Assembly (NCBI GenBank): GCA_024500155.1
Contig: CM044862.1
Location: 44,526,001-44,590,000 of the forward strand
DNA: 64,000 nt
DNA from: Chenopodium formosanum
Lineage: Eukaryota > Streptophyta > Magnoliopsida > Caryophyllales > Amaranthaceae
Reading direction: 5' to 3'
The notes under the pieces are model-generated. The model saw only the letters and a list, made by a program, of their open reading frames with translations, was not told the DNA's origin and ran no database searches. The translations under genes were made by a program, and so were the position numbers. The stretch's first letter is position 1. Every line of letters starts with the position of its first letter. Shown piece after piece: positions 48,698 to 61,869 of this stretch.

Positions 48698-49154
48698 CCT
48701 TGTGTTTTCTTTTGGATGTTGTAGTGTTTTTGGTGCTTAGTTTGGTGTTTCCAGTCTGAGTACAGTTTGTTTCTGGTGTAATGCCTCTTTGTCTAGCCCT
48801 GCTGTGTTTTACAATTGAGTCTAGGTGGAGGTTCTGTGTCTGCTGCTGTTTGCAGCTTGGTTTTTGTTTAGATTTTGCAAGCTCTTTCCTTGCTTTTTCT
48901 GTGTCTTTTGTCTGGCTCTAGCCTTCAGAACCCTTCATAGAAGGTGGCTAAAAGCTTGAGTCTAGAATGTTCTTGTCTTCTTTTCTAAAACCCTTCCTAG
49001 AAGGTGGCTAAAAAATGAGCTTGAACTGTTGGGTGGGTGTTTGGCCTGTCTTTTGGTCTTGTGGTGTCTGTTGCTTGTTGCAACTTTGCTTTGTAAGTTG
49101 TAACTTCCCCTTTTGGAAATAAAATTTGTTATTAAATAAAAAAATAAAAAATAA
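48698..49154 (+). other. LINE-3 3' UTR with paired hairpins
   Basis: Two inverted repeats CCTTC-(ATA or CTA)-GAAGG at 48932-48944 and 48992-49004, 60 bp apart, each followed by TGGCTAAAA. The end reads TTGTAAGTTGTAACTTCCCC, then AAATAAAA and a decayed A-rich tail. Confidence 0.8.
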
Positions 49155-50914
49155 AAAACTTTTTGAATCAAATGAAAGTCAAACACATTAAAACAAATCT
49201 TTTTAGATCGAAAAGAAGTCAAACATATTCAAACAAAGATTTTTGGATAAAAAGAAAGTCAAACACATTCAAACAAAGTTTTTTGAATCAAATGAAATTT
49301 AAACACATTCAAACAATTCTTTTGTTAATCAAAATAAAGTTAAACAAATTCAAACAAAGCTTTTTGAATCAAAAGAAAGTCGAACACATTGAAACAAATC
49401 TTTCAAAATCAAATGAAAGTCAAACACATTCAAACATAGCTTCTTGAATCAAATGAAAGTCAAACACATTCAAACAAAGCTTTTTGAATCAAATGAAAGT
49501 CAAACACGTTCAGAAAAAGCTTTTTGAATGGAAAAAAATAAACACATTCAAACAAAGCTTTTTGAATCAAAAGAAAGTCAAACACATTCAAACAAAGCTT
49601 TTTGAATCAAAAGAAAGTCAAACACATTCAAACAAAGCTTTTTGAATCAATTGAAAGTCAAACACATTCAAATAAATAATTTTAAATAAAATGAAAGTTA
49701 AACACATTAAAACATAGCTTTTAAAATCCAATGAAAGTCAAACGCATTCAAACAAAGCTTTTCTAATCAAATGAAGGTCAAACACATTCAAACAAAGCTT
49801 TTTGAATCAAATAAAGTTTAAACACATTCAAACAAATATTTTTGGATCAAAAAAGAGTGAAACACTTTCAAACAAATCTTTATGAATTAAAAGAAAGTCA
49901 AACACATTCAAACAATTCTTTTTGAATCGAAAAAAGTAAAACACATTCAAACAAAGCTTTTAGAATCAAATGAAAGTCAAACAAGTTCAAACAAAGGTTT
50001 TTTGAATCAAATGAAAGTCAAACACATTCAAACAAAGCATTTTAAATCAAATGAAAGTCTAACACATTTAAACAAAGCTTTTAGAATCAAATGAAAGTCA
50101 AACACATTCAAATAAATCTTTTTGAATCGAAATAAAGTCAAACACATTCAAACAAAGCTTTTTGAATTAAATGAAAGTAAAAAACGTTCAAAGAAAGGTT
50201 TTTGAATCAAATGAAAGTCAAACACACTCAAACAATGCATTTTGAATCAAATGAAAGTCAAACACATTCAAATAAATCTTTTTGAATCAAAACAAAGTCA
50301 AACACATTCAAACAAAGCTTTTTGAACCAAATAAAATTCAAACACATTCAAACAAAGCTTTTTCAATCAAATGAAAGTGAAACACATTCAAATATTTCTT
50401 TTTGAATCAACTAAAAGTCAAACACATTCAAAAACGTTTTTTGAATCAAATGAAAGTCAAACACATTCAAACAAATATGTTAAAGTCATATGAAAGTCAA
50501 ACATATTCAAACATAGCTTTTTAAATCAAATGAAAGTCAAACACATTCAAACAATGCATTTGGAATGAAATAAAAGTCAAACACATTCAAACAAAGCTTT
50601 TTGATTCAAATGAAAGCCAAACACATTCAAACAATTCTTTTTAGATCGAAATGAAGTCAAACACATTCAAACAAAGCATTTTCAATGAAATGAAAGTCAA
50701 ACACATTCAAATAAATCTTTTTAAATCAAAATATAGTCAAACACATTCAAGCAAAGCTTTTTGAACCAAATGAAAGTCAAACACATTCAAACAAAGCTTT
50801 TTCAATCAAATGAAAGTTAAACAAATTCAAACATTGCTTTTTGAATCAAATGAAAGTCAAACACATTCAAAAACGTTTTTTAAATCAAATGAAAGTCAAA
50901 CACATTCAAACAAA
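49155..50914. repeat. 40-bp satellite, array 5 (about 1.8 kb)
   Basis: Same monomer and strand. From about 49440 on it matches array 4 (40440 on) in variant order. It is cut by LINE-4 after TTCAAACAAA, and the array resumes in phase at 53495 with GTTTTTTGAATC. Confidence 0.95.
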
Positions 50915-52749
50915 CACTCCTTGGTTCTAGTGCTAGTTCTCTTCTTGCTATTGATTTGGCCACTATTAGGAGAGGTGCTCAACTCAGATATATCTAAAAG
51001 GCAAGCTACCTCTACTCATGCCAAGAACTGTTATTAATGATGCTCAAGCTGGGTTTATCCTGGGTAAGCACATTGGTGACAACATTCTTTTGGCTACTGA
51101 ATTGATCAAAGGCTACTCTCATAAGTTTGTTTCTCATAGGTGCATGATCAAGATTGACTTGAGAAAGGCCTATGACTCTGTTGAATAGCCCTTTTTGCAG
51201 ACTATTTTAGAAGATCTTGGTTTCCCTCATTCTGTTGTGAAGTGGATTATGACTTGTGTCTGTTCTGTTTCGTACTCTGTGATGTTTAATGGTTTTCCTG
51301 CTAAGCCTTTTCCTGCCAAAAAGGGTCTTAGACAAGGAGATCCTATGTCTCCTTTTCTCTTTGCTCTATGTATGGAGTACCTATCTAGGTGCCTTAAGGA
51401 AATGACTGGAAATTCTGATTTCAATTTTCATCCTAGATATGAGAAATTAGGTATTACCCACATGATGTTTGTTGATGATCTTCTCCTCTTCTCTAGGGCT
51501 GATCCCATCTCTATTCAGTTTCTCTTGTAGGCTTTCCAGAAATTCTCTTGTGCTTCTGGTCTGATGGCTAATTTAAGTAAGAGTGAGGTTTATTTTTGAG
51601 GCATCTCTGATTTTGATAAAGATCAGCTGTAAACTGTTCTTGGCATGAGTAGAGGCAGCTTGCCTTTTAGATATCTTGGGGTGCCTTTGTCTTCTAAAAA
51701 GCTTACTATTGCTCAGTGTAGGCCTTTGGTTGAAAGGGTTACTACTAGGATTGGATGCTGGACTTCTAGAAACTTGTCTTATGCTGGTAGGTTACAACTT
51801 ATCAAAAGTGTTCTCTTTGGTATTCAAGCTTATTGGGCTCAGATTTTCATCTTACCTAAGAAGATTCTTAGGGAAATTGAATCTAAGTTCAGGATTTTTC
51901 TTTGGACTGGGAAGAACACTTATGCAAAAAAGGCCCCTGTCTCCTTGCATCATATGACTCTTCTTAAGGTGTGTGGTGGCTTGAATATTACCTCTCTTGG
52001 TGATTGGAATAAAGCTGCTATTTGTAAGATTCTTTGGGATCTTGCTCGTAAAGCTGACAATATGTGGGTGAAATGGGTGCATACCTATTATTTCAGCAAT
52101 AGAAATATTTGAACTGCTACTATTCCCAAGAAATGCTCCTGGGTGTTGAAGAAAATCTTAACTTGTAGAGATATTATTGATGATATTGGTGGCTGGTCAT
52201 CTATTATGAAAAATGGGAAAATGAGTATTGCTAAACTTTACGCCCGGATTCGACCTCAGGCTTCTAAAGTAGGGTGGAAAAGAATTGTTTGCAACAACCA
52301 AGCTGCTCCTAAGAGTATTTTCATTACTTGGTTAGCTTTGCTTGATTAACTTGCCAATAAGGACAGAATTGTTAAGTGGAATGCAAGTTGCGATCCTATT
52401 TTCTTTTTCTGCCAGAACTCTTGTGAAACTGTTTCTCACTTGTTTTTTTGTTGTCCTTACTCTAAGACTATTAGGGAACAGATTTTGAAGCTTCTTGATG
52501 TGAAAAAAATCAGTTCAACCTTTTCACATTGAACAACAATGGATACTTAAGAATTGTAGGAAGTCTAGCAGCAAGGGAAGAGTATACTCTATGTGTTTTG
52601 CTGAGGCTATTTACAGTATATGGCTGCAAAGGAATAGTTTGATGTTTACAGGTGGTTGTAAACCTGCAGAAACTGTATTTAAAGACATTATTTTTCATGT
52701 TGCTGTTAGGTGCAATGGAGCAGACAAGAAGCTGCTTTTACTTCAATGA
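50915..52749 (+). pseudogene. LINE-4 ORF2 fragment (reverse transcriptase and zf-RVT)
   Basis: One frame can be followed from about 51010 to about 52500 with many stops: TAG 51186, TAG 51528, TGA 51597, a TAA near 51630, TGA 52110 and TAA 52347. It holds GFILGKHIGDNILLATELIKGY, KAYDSVE and GLRQGDPMSPFLF. The catalytic box reads FVDD (51468-51479), where the others have FADD or FAND. A zf-RVT segment (CDPIFFFCQNSCETVSHLFFCC) lies at about 52390-52455. A frameshift in the A-run near 52505 precedes the C-terminal MCFAEAIYSIWLQRNSL part, which ends at TGA 52749. The endonuclease is absent. Dead. Confidence 0.9.
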
Positions 52750-53455
52750 TTTTCTGGTTTGCTGCAGTCTGATTTTAGATCTGCCAGGTTGCTGATGTTG
52801 TTCTAAAGTCTGCAACAGCTTAGTTCTGCTGTTTCTGTTTGTTGCAGCTTGGTTTCTAGGTGGCAGCTGGTTTTCAGGTGCTATGACATGGAGCTGCAAT
52901 TCTTGCTGTTTTTGCAGTTGCTCTGTTCTGGCAGGTTATTCTGATACAGCAAGTCAGTTAGGTTGCTGCTGCTGCTGTTCTGGTCTGATGTTGTTGTTTC
53001 TGGTTTGTTGCTGCTGCTGTTTCTGGTTTCTGGTCAACAAGTCTGAAAGCAAGTCTACTGTAGCTTGGGTGCTGGTTTTGCTTTTCTGATTTGGCAGCTA
53101 GTGGTTTGGTGTCTTTCTCTTTTTTTATTTTAGCTGATTTAGCTTCTTTGTTTGCTGGTTTAGGCTGGTTTTGGCGCTTTTAGCTGCTGTTTTAGTCTAT
53201 TTTTGTGTGTTGTTTCTGTCTTAGGTGTTCTTATCTGGTCCTGGCTCTCAGAACCCTTCCTAAAATGTGGTTGTGAGCTTGAGTCCAGTAGATGTCCTTG
53301 TTTCTCTCAAGCACCCTTCCTAGAAGGTGGTTTGGGTAGATTCTTGGTTTGTTGGTGTTGGTTTGGCCTTTTTGGTCTGTGGTGTTTGGTGTTGTTACAG
53401 CTTAGCTTCTTGTAAGTTTGTAAGTTTATTTTTTGGCAATAAATTTCCTATTTAC

Positions 53456-53494
<39 letters not shown>
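52750..53494 (+). other. LINE-4 3' UTR with CTG-rich segment
   Basis: Longer than in the other LINEs. It carries a TTGCTGCTG-rich stretch (about 52960-53030), giving a meaningless Cys-rich frame. The shared element is retained: a degenerate first inverted repeat (CCTTCCTAAAATG from 53255) and an intact second (CCTTC-CTA-GAAGG, 53315-53327), 60 bp apart. It ends in AATAAA and the A tail. Confidence 0.8.
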
Positions 53495-53498
<4 letters not shown>

Positions 53499-55378
53499 TT
53501 TGAATCAAATGAAAGTCAAACACATTCAAATAAATCTTTTTGAATAAAAAAAAAGTCAAACACATTCAAACAAAGCTTTTTGAATCAAATGAAAGTCAAA
53601 CACGTTCAAACAAAGCTTTTTCAATCAAATGGAAGTCAAACACATTCAACCTAAGCTTTTTGAATCTAATGAAAGTCAAACATATTCAAACATATCTTTT
53701 TGGATCGAAAAAAAGACAAACACATTCAAACATATCTTTTTGAATCAAATGAAAGTCAAACACATTCAAAAAAAGCTTTTTGAACCAATTTAAAGTAAAA
53801 AACATTCAAATAAATCTTTTTGAATCAAAATAAAGTCAAACACATTCAAATAAAGCTTTTTGAATGAAACGAAAGTCATACACATCCAAACAAAGCTTTT
53901 CGAATCAAATGAAAGTCAAACACATTCAAATATATCTTTTTGAATAAAAATTAAGTCAAACACATTCTAATTAAGCTTTATGAATCAAATGAAAGTCAAA
54001 CACATTCAAACAAAGCTTTTTGAATCAAACAAAAGTCAAACACATTCAAATAAATCTTTTTTAATCAAAATAAAGTCAAACACATTCAAAAAAAGCTTTT
54101 CGAATCAAATGAAAGTCAAACACATTACAACAAAGCTTTTTGAATCAAAAGAAAGTCAAACACATTCCAACAAGCTTTTTGAATCAAATGAAAGTAAAAA
54201 AACATTCAAACATAGCTTTTTGAATCAAATGAAAGTAAAACACATTTAAACAAAGTTTTATAAATCAAAAGATAGTCAAACACATTCTATCAATTCTTTT
54301 TGAAACGAAAAAACGAAAAATACATTCCAACAAAGTTTTTTAATAAAAAGATGGTCAAACACATGCAAACAAAGGATTTTGAATCAAATGAAATTCAAAC
54401 ACATTCAAACAAAGTTTTTTAAATCAAATGAAAGTCAAACACATTCAAAAAAAGCTTTTTGAACCAAATGAAAGTCAAACACATTCAAATAAATTTTTAT
54501 GAATCAAAATAAAGTGAAACACATTCAATCAAATATTTTTAAATCATATGAAAGTCAAAAAAATTCAAACGTAGCTTTTTGAATCAAATGAATGTCAAAC
54601 ACGGTCAAACAAAGCTTTTTGAATAAAATATAAGTCAAACACATTCAAACTAAGCTTTTTGAATCAAATGAAAGTAAAACACATTCAAACATATGTTTTT
54701 GGATTGAAATACAGACAAACACATTCTAACATATCTTTATGAATCAAATAAAAGTCAACACATTCAAACAAAGCTCTTTGAATCAAACAAATTCAAATAA
54801 ATCTTTTTGAATCAAAATAAAGTCAAACACATTCAAACAAAGCGTTTTGAACCAAATGAAAGTCAATCACATTCAAACAAATATTTTTAAATCATATGAA
54901 AGTCAAACACATTCAAACATAGCTTTTTGAATCAAATTAAAGTCAAGCACATTTAATTTAAACAAAGCTTTTTGAATCAAATGAAAGTCCAACACATTAA
55001 AACAAATCTTTTTAGACCGAAATAAATTGAAACACATTCAAACAAAGATTTTTGAATTAAATGAAAGTCAAACCCATTCAAACAAAGCTTTTTAAATCAA
55101 ATGAAATTTAAACACATTTGAACAATTCTTTTCGAATAAAAAAAAAGTAAAACACTTTCAAACAAAGCTTTTTGAATCAAAATAAAGTCAAATGAATTCA
55201 AACAAAACTTTTTGAGACAAATGAAAGTCAAACGCATTCAAACAAATCTTTTTAAATCCAATGAAAGTCAAACACATTCAAACATAGCTTATTGAATCAA
55301 ATGAAAGTCAAACACATTCAAACAAAGCTTTTAGAATCAAATGAAAGTAAAACACATTCAAACAAATCTTTTTAAATC

Positions 55379-55840
55379 AAATGAAAGACAAACATATTAA
55401 AATATAGCTTTTTGAATTAAATGAAAGTCAAACACATTCAAACAAAGCTTTTTGAATCAAATGAAAGTCAAACACATTCAAATATATCTTTTTGAATCAA
55501 AATAAAGTCAAACATATTCGAATAAAGCTTTTTGAAGAAAATGAAAGTCAAACACATTCAAACAAAGCTTTTTGAATCAAATGAAAGAAAAACACATTCA
55601 AACATATGTTTTTAACTCAAATAAAAGTCAAACATATTAAAATATAGCTTTTTGAATCAAATGAAAGTCAAACACATTCTAACAAAGCTTTTTAAATCAA
55701 ATGAAAGTTAAACACATTCAAATATATCTTTTTAAATCAAAATAAAGTCAAACATATTCGAATAAAGCTTTTTGAAAAAAATGAAAGTCAAACACATTCA
55801 AACAAAGCTTTTTGAATCAAATGAAAGAAAAACACATTCA
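55379..55840. repeat. 240-bp higher-order repeat (six monomers)
   Basis: The first block (from about 55379) and the second (from about 55619) share AAACATATTAAAATATAGC, AAATATATC, AAACATATTCGAATAAAGC and AAATGAAAGAAAAACACATTC in the same order, with about ten base differences by eye. Confidence 0.75.
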
Positions 55841-58800
55841 AACAAAACTTTTTAAATCAAATGAAAGTCAAACACATTCAAACATAACTTTTTGAATCAA
55901 ATGAAAGATAAACACATTCAAAAAAAAAACTTTTCGAATCAAATGAAAGTCAAACACATTAAAACAAAGTTTTTTGAATCAAAAGAAATTCAAATACATT
56001 TAAACAAGCTTTTTGAATCAAATGAAAGACAAACAAATTCTAACAAATCTTTCAAAATCAAATGAAAGTCAAACACATTCAAACATATCTATTTGAATCA
56101 AATGAAAGTAAAACACATTCAAACAAAGTTTTGTGAATCAAATGAAAGTCAAACACGATCAAACAAAGTTTTTTGAATCAAATAAAAGTCAAATACATTT
56201 AAACAATTCTTTTTGAATCGAAAAAAAGTAAAACACATTCAATCAAAGCTTTTTGAATAAAAAAAAGTGAAACACATTCAAACAAAGCTTTTTGAATGAA
56301 ATGAAGTCAAACACATTCAAACAAATCTTTTTAAATCAAATGAAAGTCAAAACATTCAAATATAACTTTTTAAATCAAAGGAAAGTCAAACACATTCAAA
56401 CAAAGGTTTTTGAATCAAAAGAAAGTCAAACACATTCAAATAAATCTTTTTGAATCAAAATAAAGTCAAACACATTCAAAAAAAGCTTTTCAAATCAAAT
56501 GAAAGTCAAACACATTACAACAAAGCTTTTTAAATCAAAAGAAAGTCAAACACATTCAAACAAGATCTTTGAATCAAATGAAAGTCAAAAACATTCAAAC
56601 ATAGCTTTTTGAATAAAATGAAAGTCAAACACATTTAAACAAAGCTTTATGAATCAAAAGATAGTCAAACACATTCAATCAATTCTTTTTGAAACGAAAA
56701 AAAGTAAAACACATTCCAACAAAGTTTTTTTTAAAAAAAGATGGTCAAACACATGCAAACAAAAGTTTTAGAATCAAATGAAAATCAAACACGTTCAAAT
56801 AAAGTTTTTTGAATCAAATGAAAGTCAAACACATTCAATCAAATATTTTTAAATCATATGAAAGTCAAAAACATTCAAACATAGCTTTTTGAATCAAATG
56901 AAAGTCAAACACGTTCAAACAAAGCTTTTGGAATCAAATGGAAGTCAAACACATTCAACCTAAGCTTTTTGAATCAAATGAAAGTCAAACACATTGAAAC
57001 ATATCTTTTTGGGTTGAAGTACGCACAAACACATTCAAACATATCTTTTTGAATCAAACGAAAGTCAACACATTCAAACAAAGCTTTTTGAATCAAATTA
57101 AAGTCAAACACATTCAAATAAATCTTTTTGAATCAAAATGAAGTCAAACACATTCAAACAAAGCTTTTTGAACCAAATGAAAGTCAATCACATTCAAACA
57201 AATATTTTTAAATCATATGAAAGTCAAACACATTCAAACATAGCTTTTTGAATCAAATAAAAGTCAAGCACATTTAAACAAAGGTTTTTGAATCAAATGA
57301 AAGTCAAACAAATTCTAACAAATCTTTCAAAATTAAATGAAAGTCAACCATATTCAAACATAGCTTTTTGAATCAAATGAAAGTCAAACACATTCAAATA
57401 AAGCTTTTTGAATCAAATGAAATTTGTATACATTCGAACAATTCTTTTTGAATCGAAAAATAAGTAAAACACATTCAAACAAAGCTTTTTAAATCAAAAG
57501 AAAGTCAAACGCATTCAAACAAAACTTTTTGAAACAAATGAAAGTCAAACACATTCAAACAAATCTTTTTAAATCCTATGAAAGTCAAACACATTCAAAC
57601 ATAGCTTTTTGAATCAAATGAAAGTCAAACAAATTCAAACAAAGCTTTTTGAATCAAATGAAAGTAAAACACATTCAAACAAATCTTTTTAAATCAAAAG
57701 AAAGTCAAACACATTCAAACACAGCTTTTTGAATCAAATGAAAGTCAAACACATTCAAACAAAGTTTTTTGAATCAAATAAAAGTCAAACACATTCAAAC
57801 AAATTTTTTTAGATCGAAATCAATCAAACACATTCAAACATAGCTTTTTCAGTCAAATGAAAGTCACACACATTCAAATAAAGTTTTTGAATCAAATGAA
57901 AATAAAAAACGTTCAAAAAAAGCTTTTTAAATCAAATGAAAATTAAATACATTCAAATAATTATTTTTTAATCAAAAAAAAGTAAAACACATTCAAACAA
58001 AGCTTTTTGAATCAAATGAAAGTCAAACACATACAAATAAAGTCCAATGAAAGTCAAACACATTCTAATAAAGCTTTTTGAAGAAAATAAAAGTCAAACA
58101 CATTCAAACAAAGCTTTTTGAATCAAATGAAAGTAAAACACATTCAATCAAAACTTTTTAAATCAAATGAAAGTCAAACACATTCAAACATAGCTTTTTG
58201 AACCCAATAAAAGTCAAACACATTCAAAAAAAGCATTTCGAATCAAATGAAAGTCAAACACATTACAAAAAAGCTTTTTGAATCAAAAGAAATTCAAATA
58301 CATTCAAACAAACTTTTTGAATCAAATGAAAATCAAACAAATTCTAACAAATCTTTCAAAATCAAATGAAAGTCAAACACATTCAAACATAGCTTTTTGA
58401 ATTAAATAAAAGTAAAACACATTTAAACAAATTTTTTTGAATCAAATGAAAGTCAAACACGTTCAAACAAAGCTTTTTGAATCAAATAAAAGTTAAATAC
58501 ATTCAACCAATTCTCTTTGAACCAACTGAAAGTCAAACACATTCAAACATAGCTTTTTAAATCAAATGAAAGTCAAACACATTCAAACAAAGCTTTTTGA
58601 ATAAAATGAAAGTAAAACACATTCAAATATATCTTTATGAATCAAAATAAAGTCAAACACATTTTAATAAAGCTTTTTGAATCAAATGAAAGTCAAACAC
58701 ATTCAAATAAATATTTTTAAATCAAATGAAAGTCAAACACATTCAAATAAATCTATTTGAATCGAAATAGAGTCAAACACAATCAAACAAATTTTTTTAA

Positions 58801-61800
58801 ATCATATGAAAGTCAAACACATTCAAACAAATCTTTTTGAATCAAATGAAATCCAAACACATTCAAAAAAGCTTTTTGAACCAAATGAAAGTCAAACACA
58901 TTCAAAAAAATCTTTATAAAACAAGATAAAGTGAAACACATTCAAACAAATATTTTTAAATCATATGAAAGTAAAAAACATTCAAACATAACTTTTTGAA
59001 TCAAATGAAAGTCAAACACATTTAAACAAACCTTTTTAAATCAAATTAAAGTTAAACACATTCAAACAAAGTTGTTTGAATCAAATAAAAATCTAATACA
59101 TTCAAACAAAGCTTTTTGAATCAAATAAAAGTCAAACACATTGAAACAAACATTATTAAATCATATGAAAGTCAAACACATTTAAACATAGCTTTTTGAA
59201 TCAAATGAAAGTCAAACACATTCAAACAAAGCTTTTTGAATGAAATGAAAGTTAAACACATTCAAACATATCTTTACGAATCAAAATAAAGTCAAACACA
59301 TTTAAATAAAGCTTTTTGAATCAAATGAAAGTCAAACACATTCAAACAAAACTTTTTGAATCAAATGAAAGTCCAACACATTCAAACAAATCTTTTTAAA
59401 TCAAATGAAAGTCAAACACATTCAAGCATAGGTTTTTTAATAAAAAAAAGTCAAACACATTCAAACAAAGGTTTTTGAATCAAATGAAAGTCAAACACAT
59501 TCAAATAAATCTTTTTGAACCGAAATAAAGTCAAACTAATTCAAAGAACGCTTTTTGAATCTAATGAAAGTCAAACACATTCAAACAAAGCTTTTTTGAA
59601 TCAAAAGAAAGTCAAACGCATTCAAATAAAGCTTTATGAATTAAATGAAAGTCAAACACATTCAAACAAATCTTTTGAAATCAAATGAAAGTCAAACACA
59701 ATCAAACATAGCTTTTTGAATCAAATGAAAATCAAACACGTTCAAACAAAGTTTTTTGAATCAAATGAAAGTCAAACACATTCAAATATATCTTTTTGAA
59801 TCAAAATAAAGTCAAACACATTCAAATAAAGCTTTTTGAATGAAAGCAAAGTCAAACACATTCGAACAAAGCATTTTGAATTAAACGAAAGTCAAACACA
59901 TTCAAATAAATCTTTTTGAATCAAAATAAAGTCTAACACATTAAAAAAAAAAGCTTTTCGAATCAAATGAAAGTCAATCACATTACAACAAAGCTTGTTG
60001 AATCAAAAGAAATTCAAATACAGTCAAAAAAGCTTTTTGAATCAAATGAAAATCAAACACATTCAAACAAATCTTTCTAAATCAAACACATTTAATCATA
60101 GCTTTTTGAATCAAATAAAAATCAAACACATTTAAACAAAGTTTTTTGAATCAAATAAAAGTCAAACATGTTCAAACAAAGCTTTTTGAATCAAATAAAA
60201 GTCAAATACATTCAAACAATTCTTTTTGAATCGAAAAAAAGTAAAACACATTCAAACAAAGCTTTTTGATTAAAAAAAAAGTCAAACACATTCAAACAAC
60301 GCTTTTTGAATTAAATGAAAGTCAAAATCATTCAAACAAATCTTTTTAAATCAAATAAAAGTAAAACACATTCAAACATAGCTTTTTAAATAAAAGGAAA
60401 GTCAAACACATTAAAACAAAGGTTTTTGAATCAAATGAAAGTCAAACACATTCAAATAAATCTTGTTGAATCGAAATAAAGTCAAACACATTCAAACAAA
60501 GCTTTTTGAATCTAATGAAAGTCAAACACATTCAAACAAAGCTTTTTGAATCAAATGAAATTTAAACACATTCACACAAATCTTTTTAAATCGTTATACA
60601 GTCAAACACATTCAAACAAAGCTTTATGAATCGAAAGAAAGTCAAACACATTCTATCAATTTTTTTGAAACGATAAAAAGTAAAACACATTGAAACAAAG
60701 TTTTTTTAATCAAAAGAAAGTCAAACACATTGAATCAAAGTTTTTTGAATCAAATGAAAATCAAACTCATTCAAATTAATATTTATAAATCATATGAAAG
60801 CCAAACACTTTTAAACATAGCTTTTAGAATCAAATGAAAGTTAAACACATTCAAAAAAAGCTTTTTGATCCAAATGAAAGTCAAACACATTCAAATAAAT
60901 CTTTATGAATCAGAATAAATTGAAACACATTCAATCAAATATTTTTAAATCATATGAAAGTCAAAAACATTCAAACATAGTTTTTGAATCAAATGAAAGT
61001 CAAACACATTTAAACAAAGTTTTTTAAATCAAATGTAAGTTAAACACATTCAAACAAAGCTTTTTGAATCAATTAAAAGTCAAACATGTTGAAACAAACA
61101 TTTTTAAATCATATGAAAGTCAAACACATTCTAACATATGTTTTTGAATCAAATGAAAGTCAAACACATACAATCAAACCTTTTTGAATAAAATGAAAGT
61201 TAAACACATTCAAACAAAGCTTTATGAATAAAAAGAAAGTCAAACACATTTCATTAATTCTTTTTTAACGAAAAAAAGTAAAACACATTCCAACAAAGTT
61301 CTTTTAATCAAAAGAGGGTCAAACACATGCAAACAAAGCTTTTTGTATCAAATGAAAGTCAAACACATACAAACAAGTCTTTTTGAATCAAATGAAAGTT
61401 AAACACATTTAAACAAATCTTTTTAGATCGATATACAGTCAAACACATTCAAACAAAGCTTTATGAATAAAAAAATAGTCTAACACTTTCTAACAATTTT
61501 ATTTGAATCGGAAAAAAGTAAAACACTTTCAATCAAAGTTTTTTGAATCAAATGAAAGTTAAATACATTCAAACAATTATTTTTGAATCGAAAAAAAGTA
61601 AAACACATTCAAACAAAGCTTTTTGAATCAAAAGAAAGTCAAACGCATTCAAACAAAGATTTTTGAATCAAATGAAAATCAAACACATTCAAAAAAATCT
61701 TTTTAAATCAAATGAAAGTCAAACACATTCAAACATAGCTTTTTAAATCAAATGAAAGTCAAACACATTCAAACAAAGCTTTTTGAATAAAATGAAAGTA

Positions 61801-61869
61801 AAACACATTCAAATATATCTTTATGAATCAAAATAAAGTCAAACACATTTTAATAAAGCTTTTTGAATC

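Larger units (their letters stand above)
43855..49154 (+). mobile_element. LINE-3: full-length L1-type retrotransposon, inactive
   Basis: A 5.3-kb element of the same family as LINE-1 and LINE-2 (same 5' start GGAGCGTTGACTTTC, same 3' UTR layout), but clearly diverged from them in both ORFs. The 5' UTR is about 83 bp. The tail is A-rich but interrupted by T residues (49135-49154), as in an ageing poly(A). ORF1 is largely open. ORF2 has one frameshift and five premature stops and a changed catalytic residue, so the element cannot move by itself. Confidence 0.96.
50915..53494 (+). mobile_element. LINE-4: 5'-truncated and internally deleted LINE with a 38-base poly(A)
   Basis: It starts inside ORF2 (CACTCCTTGGTTCTAGTGC, equivalent to CACTTCTTGGCTCC near 2279 of LINE-1), as expected of incomplete reverse transcription. 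Near 50988 it jumps from the linker region to the polymerase, losing several hundred bases. It is the most diverged of the four LINEs. It ends TTTGGCAATAAATTTCC, then 38 uninterrupted A (53457-53494). No clear target duplication beyond AAA is visible, but the satellite continues in phase across the insertion. Confidence 0.94.

Noticed and set aside
52883..53089. Cys-rich small protein in the LINE-4 3' UTR
   Set aside because: It is translation of a TGCTGC-rich stretch downstream of the ORF2 stop, absent from the other LINEs.
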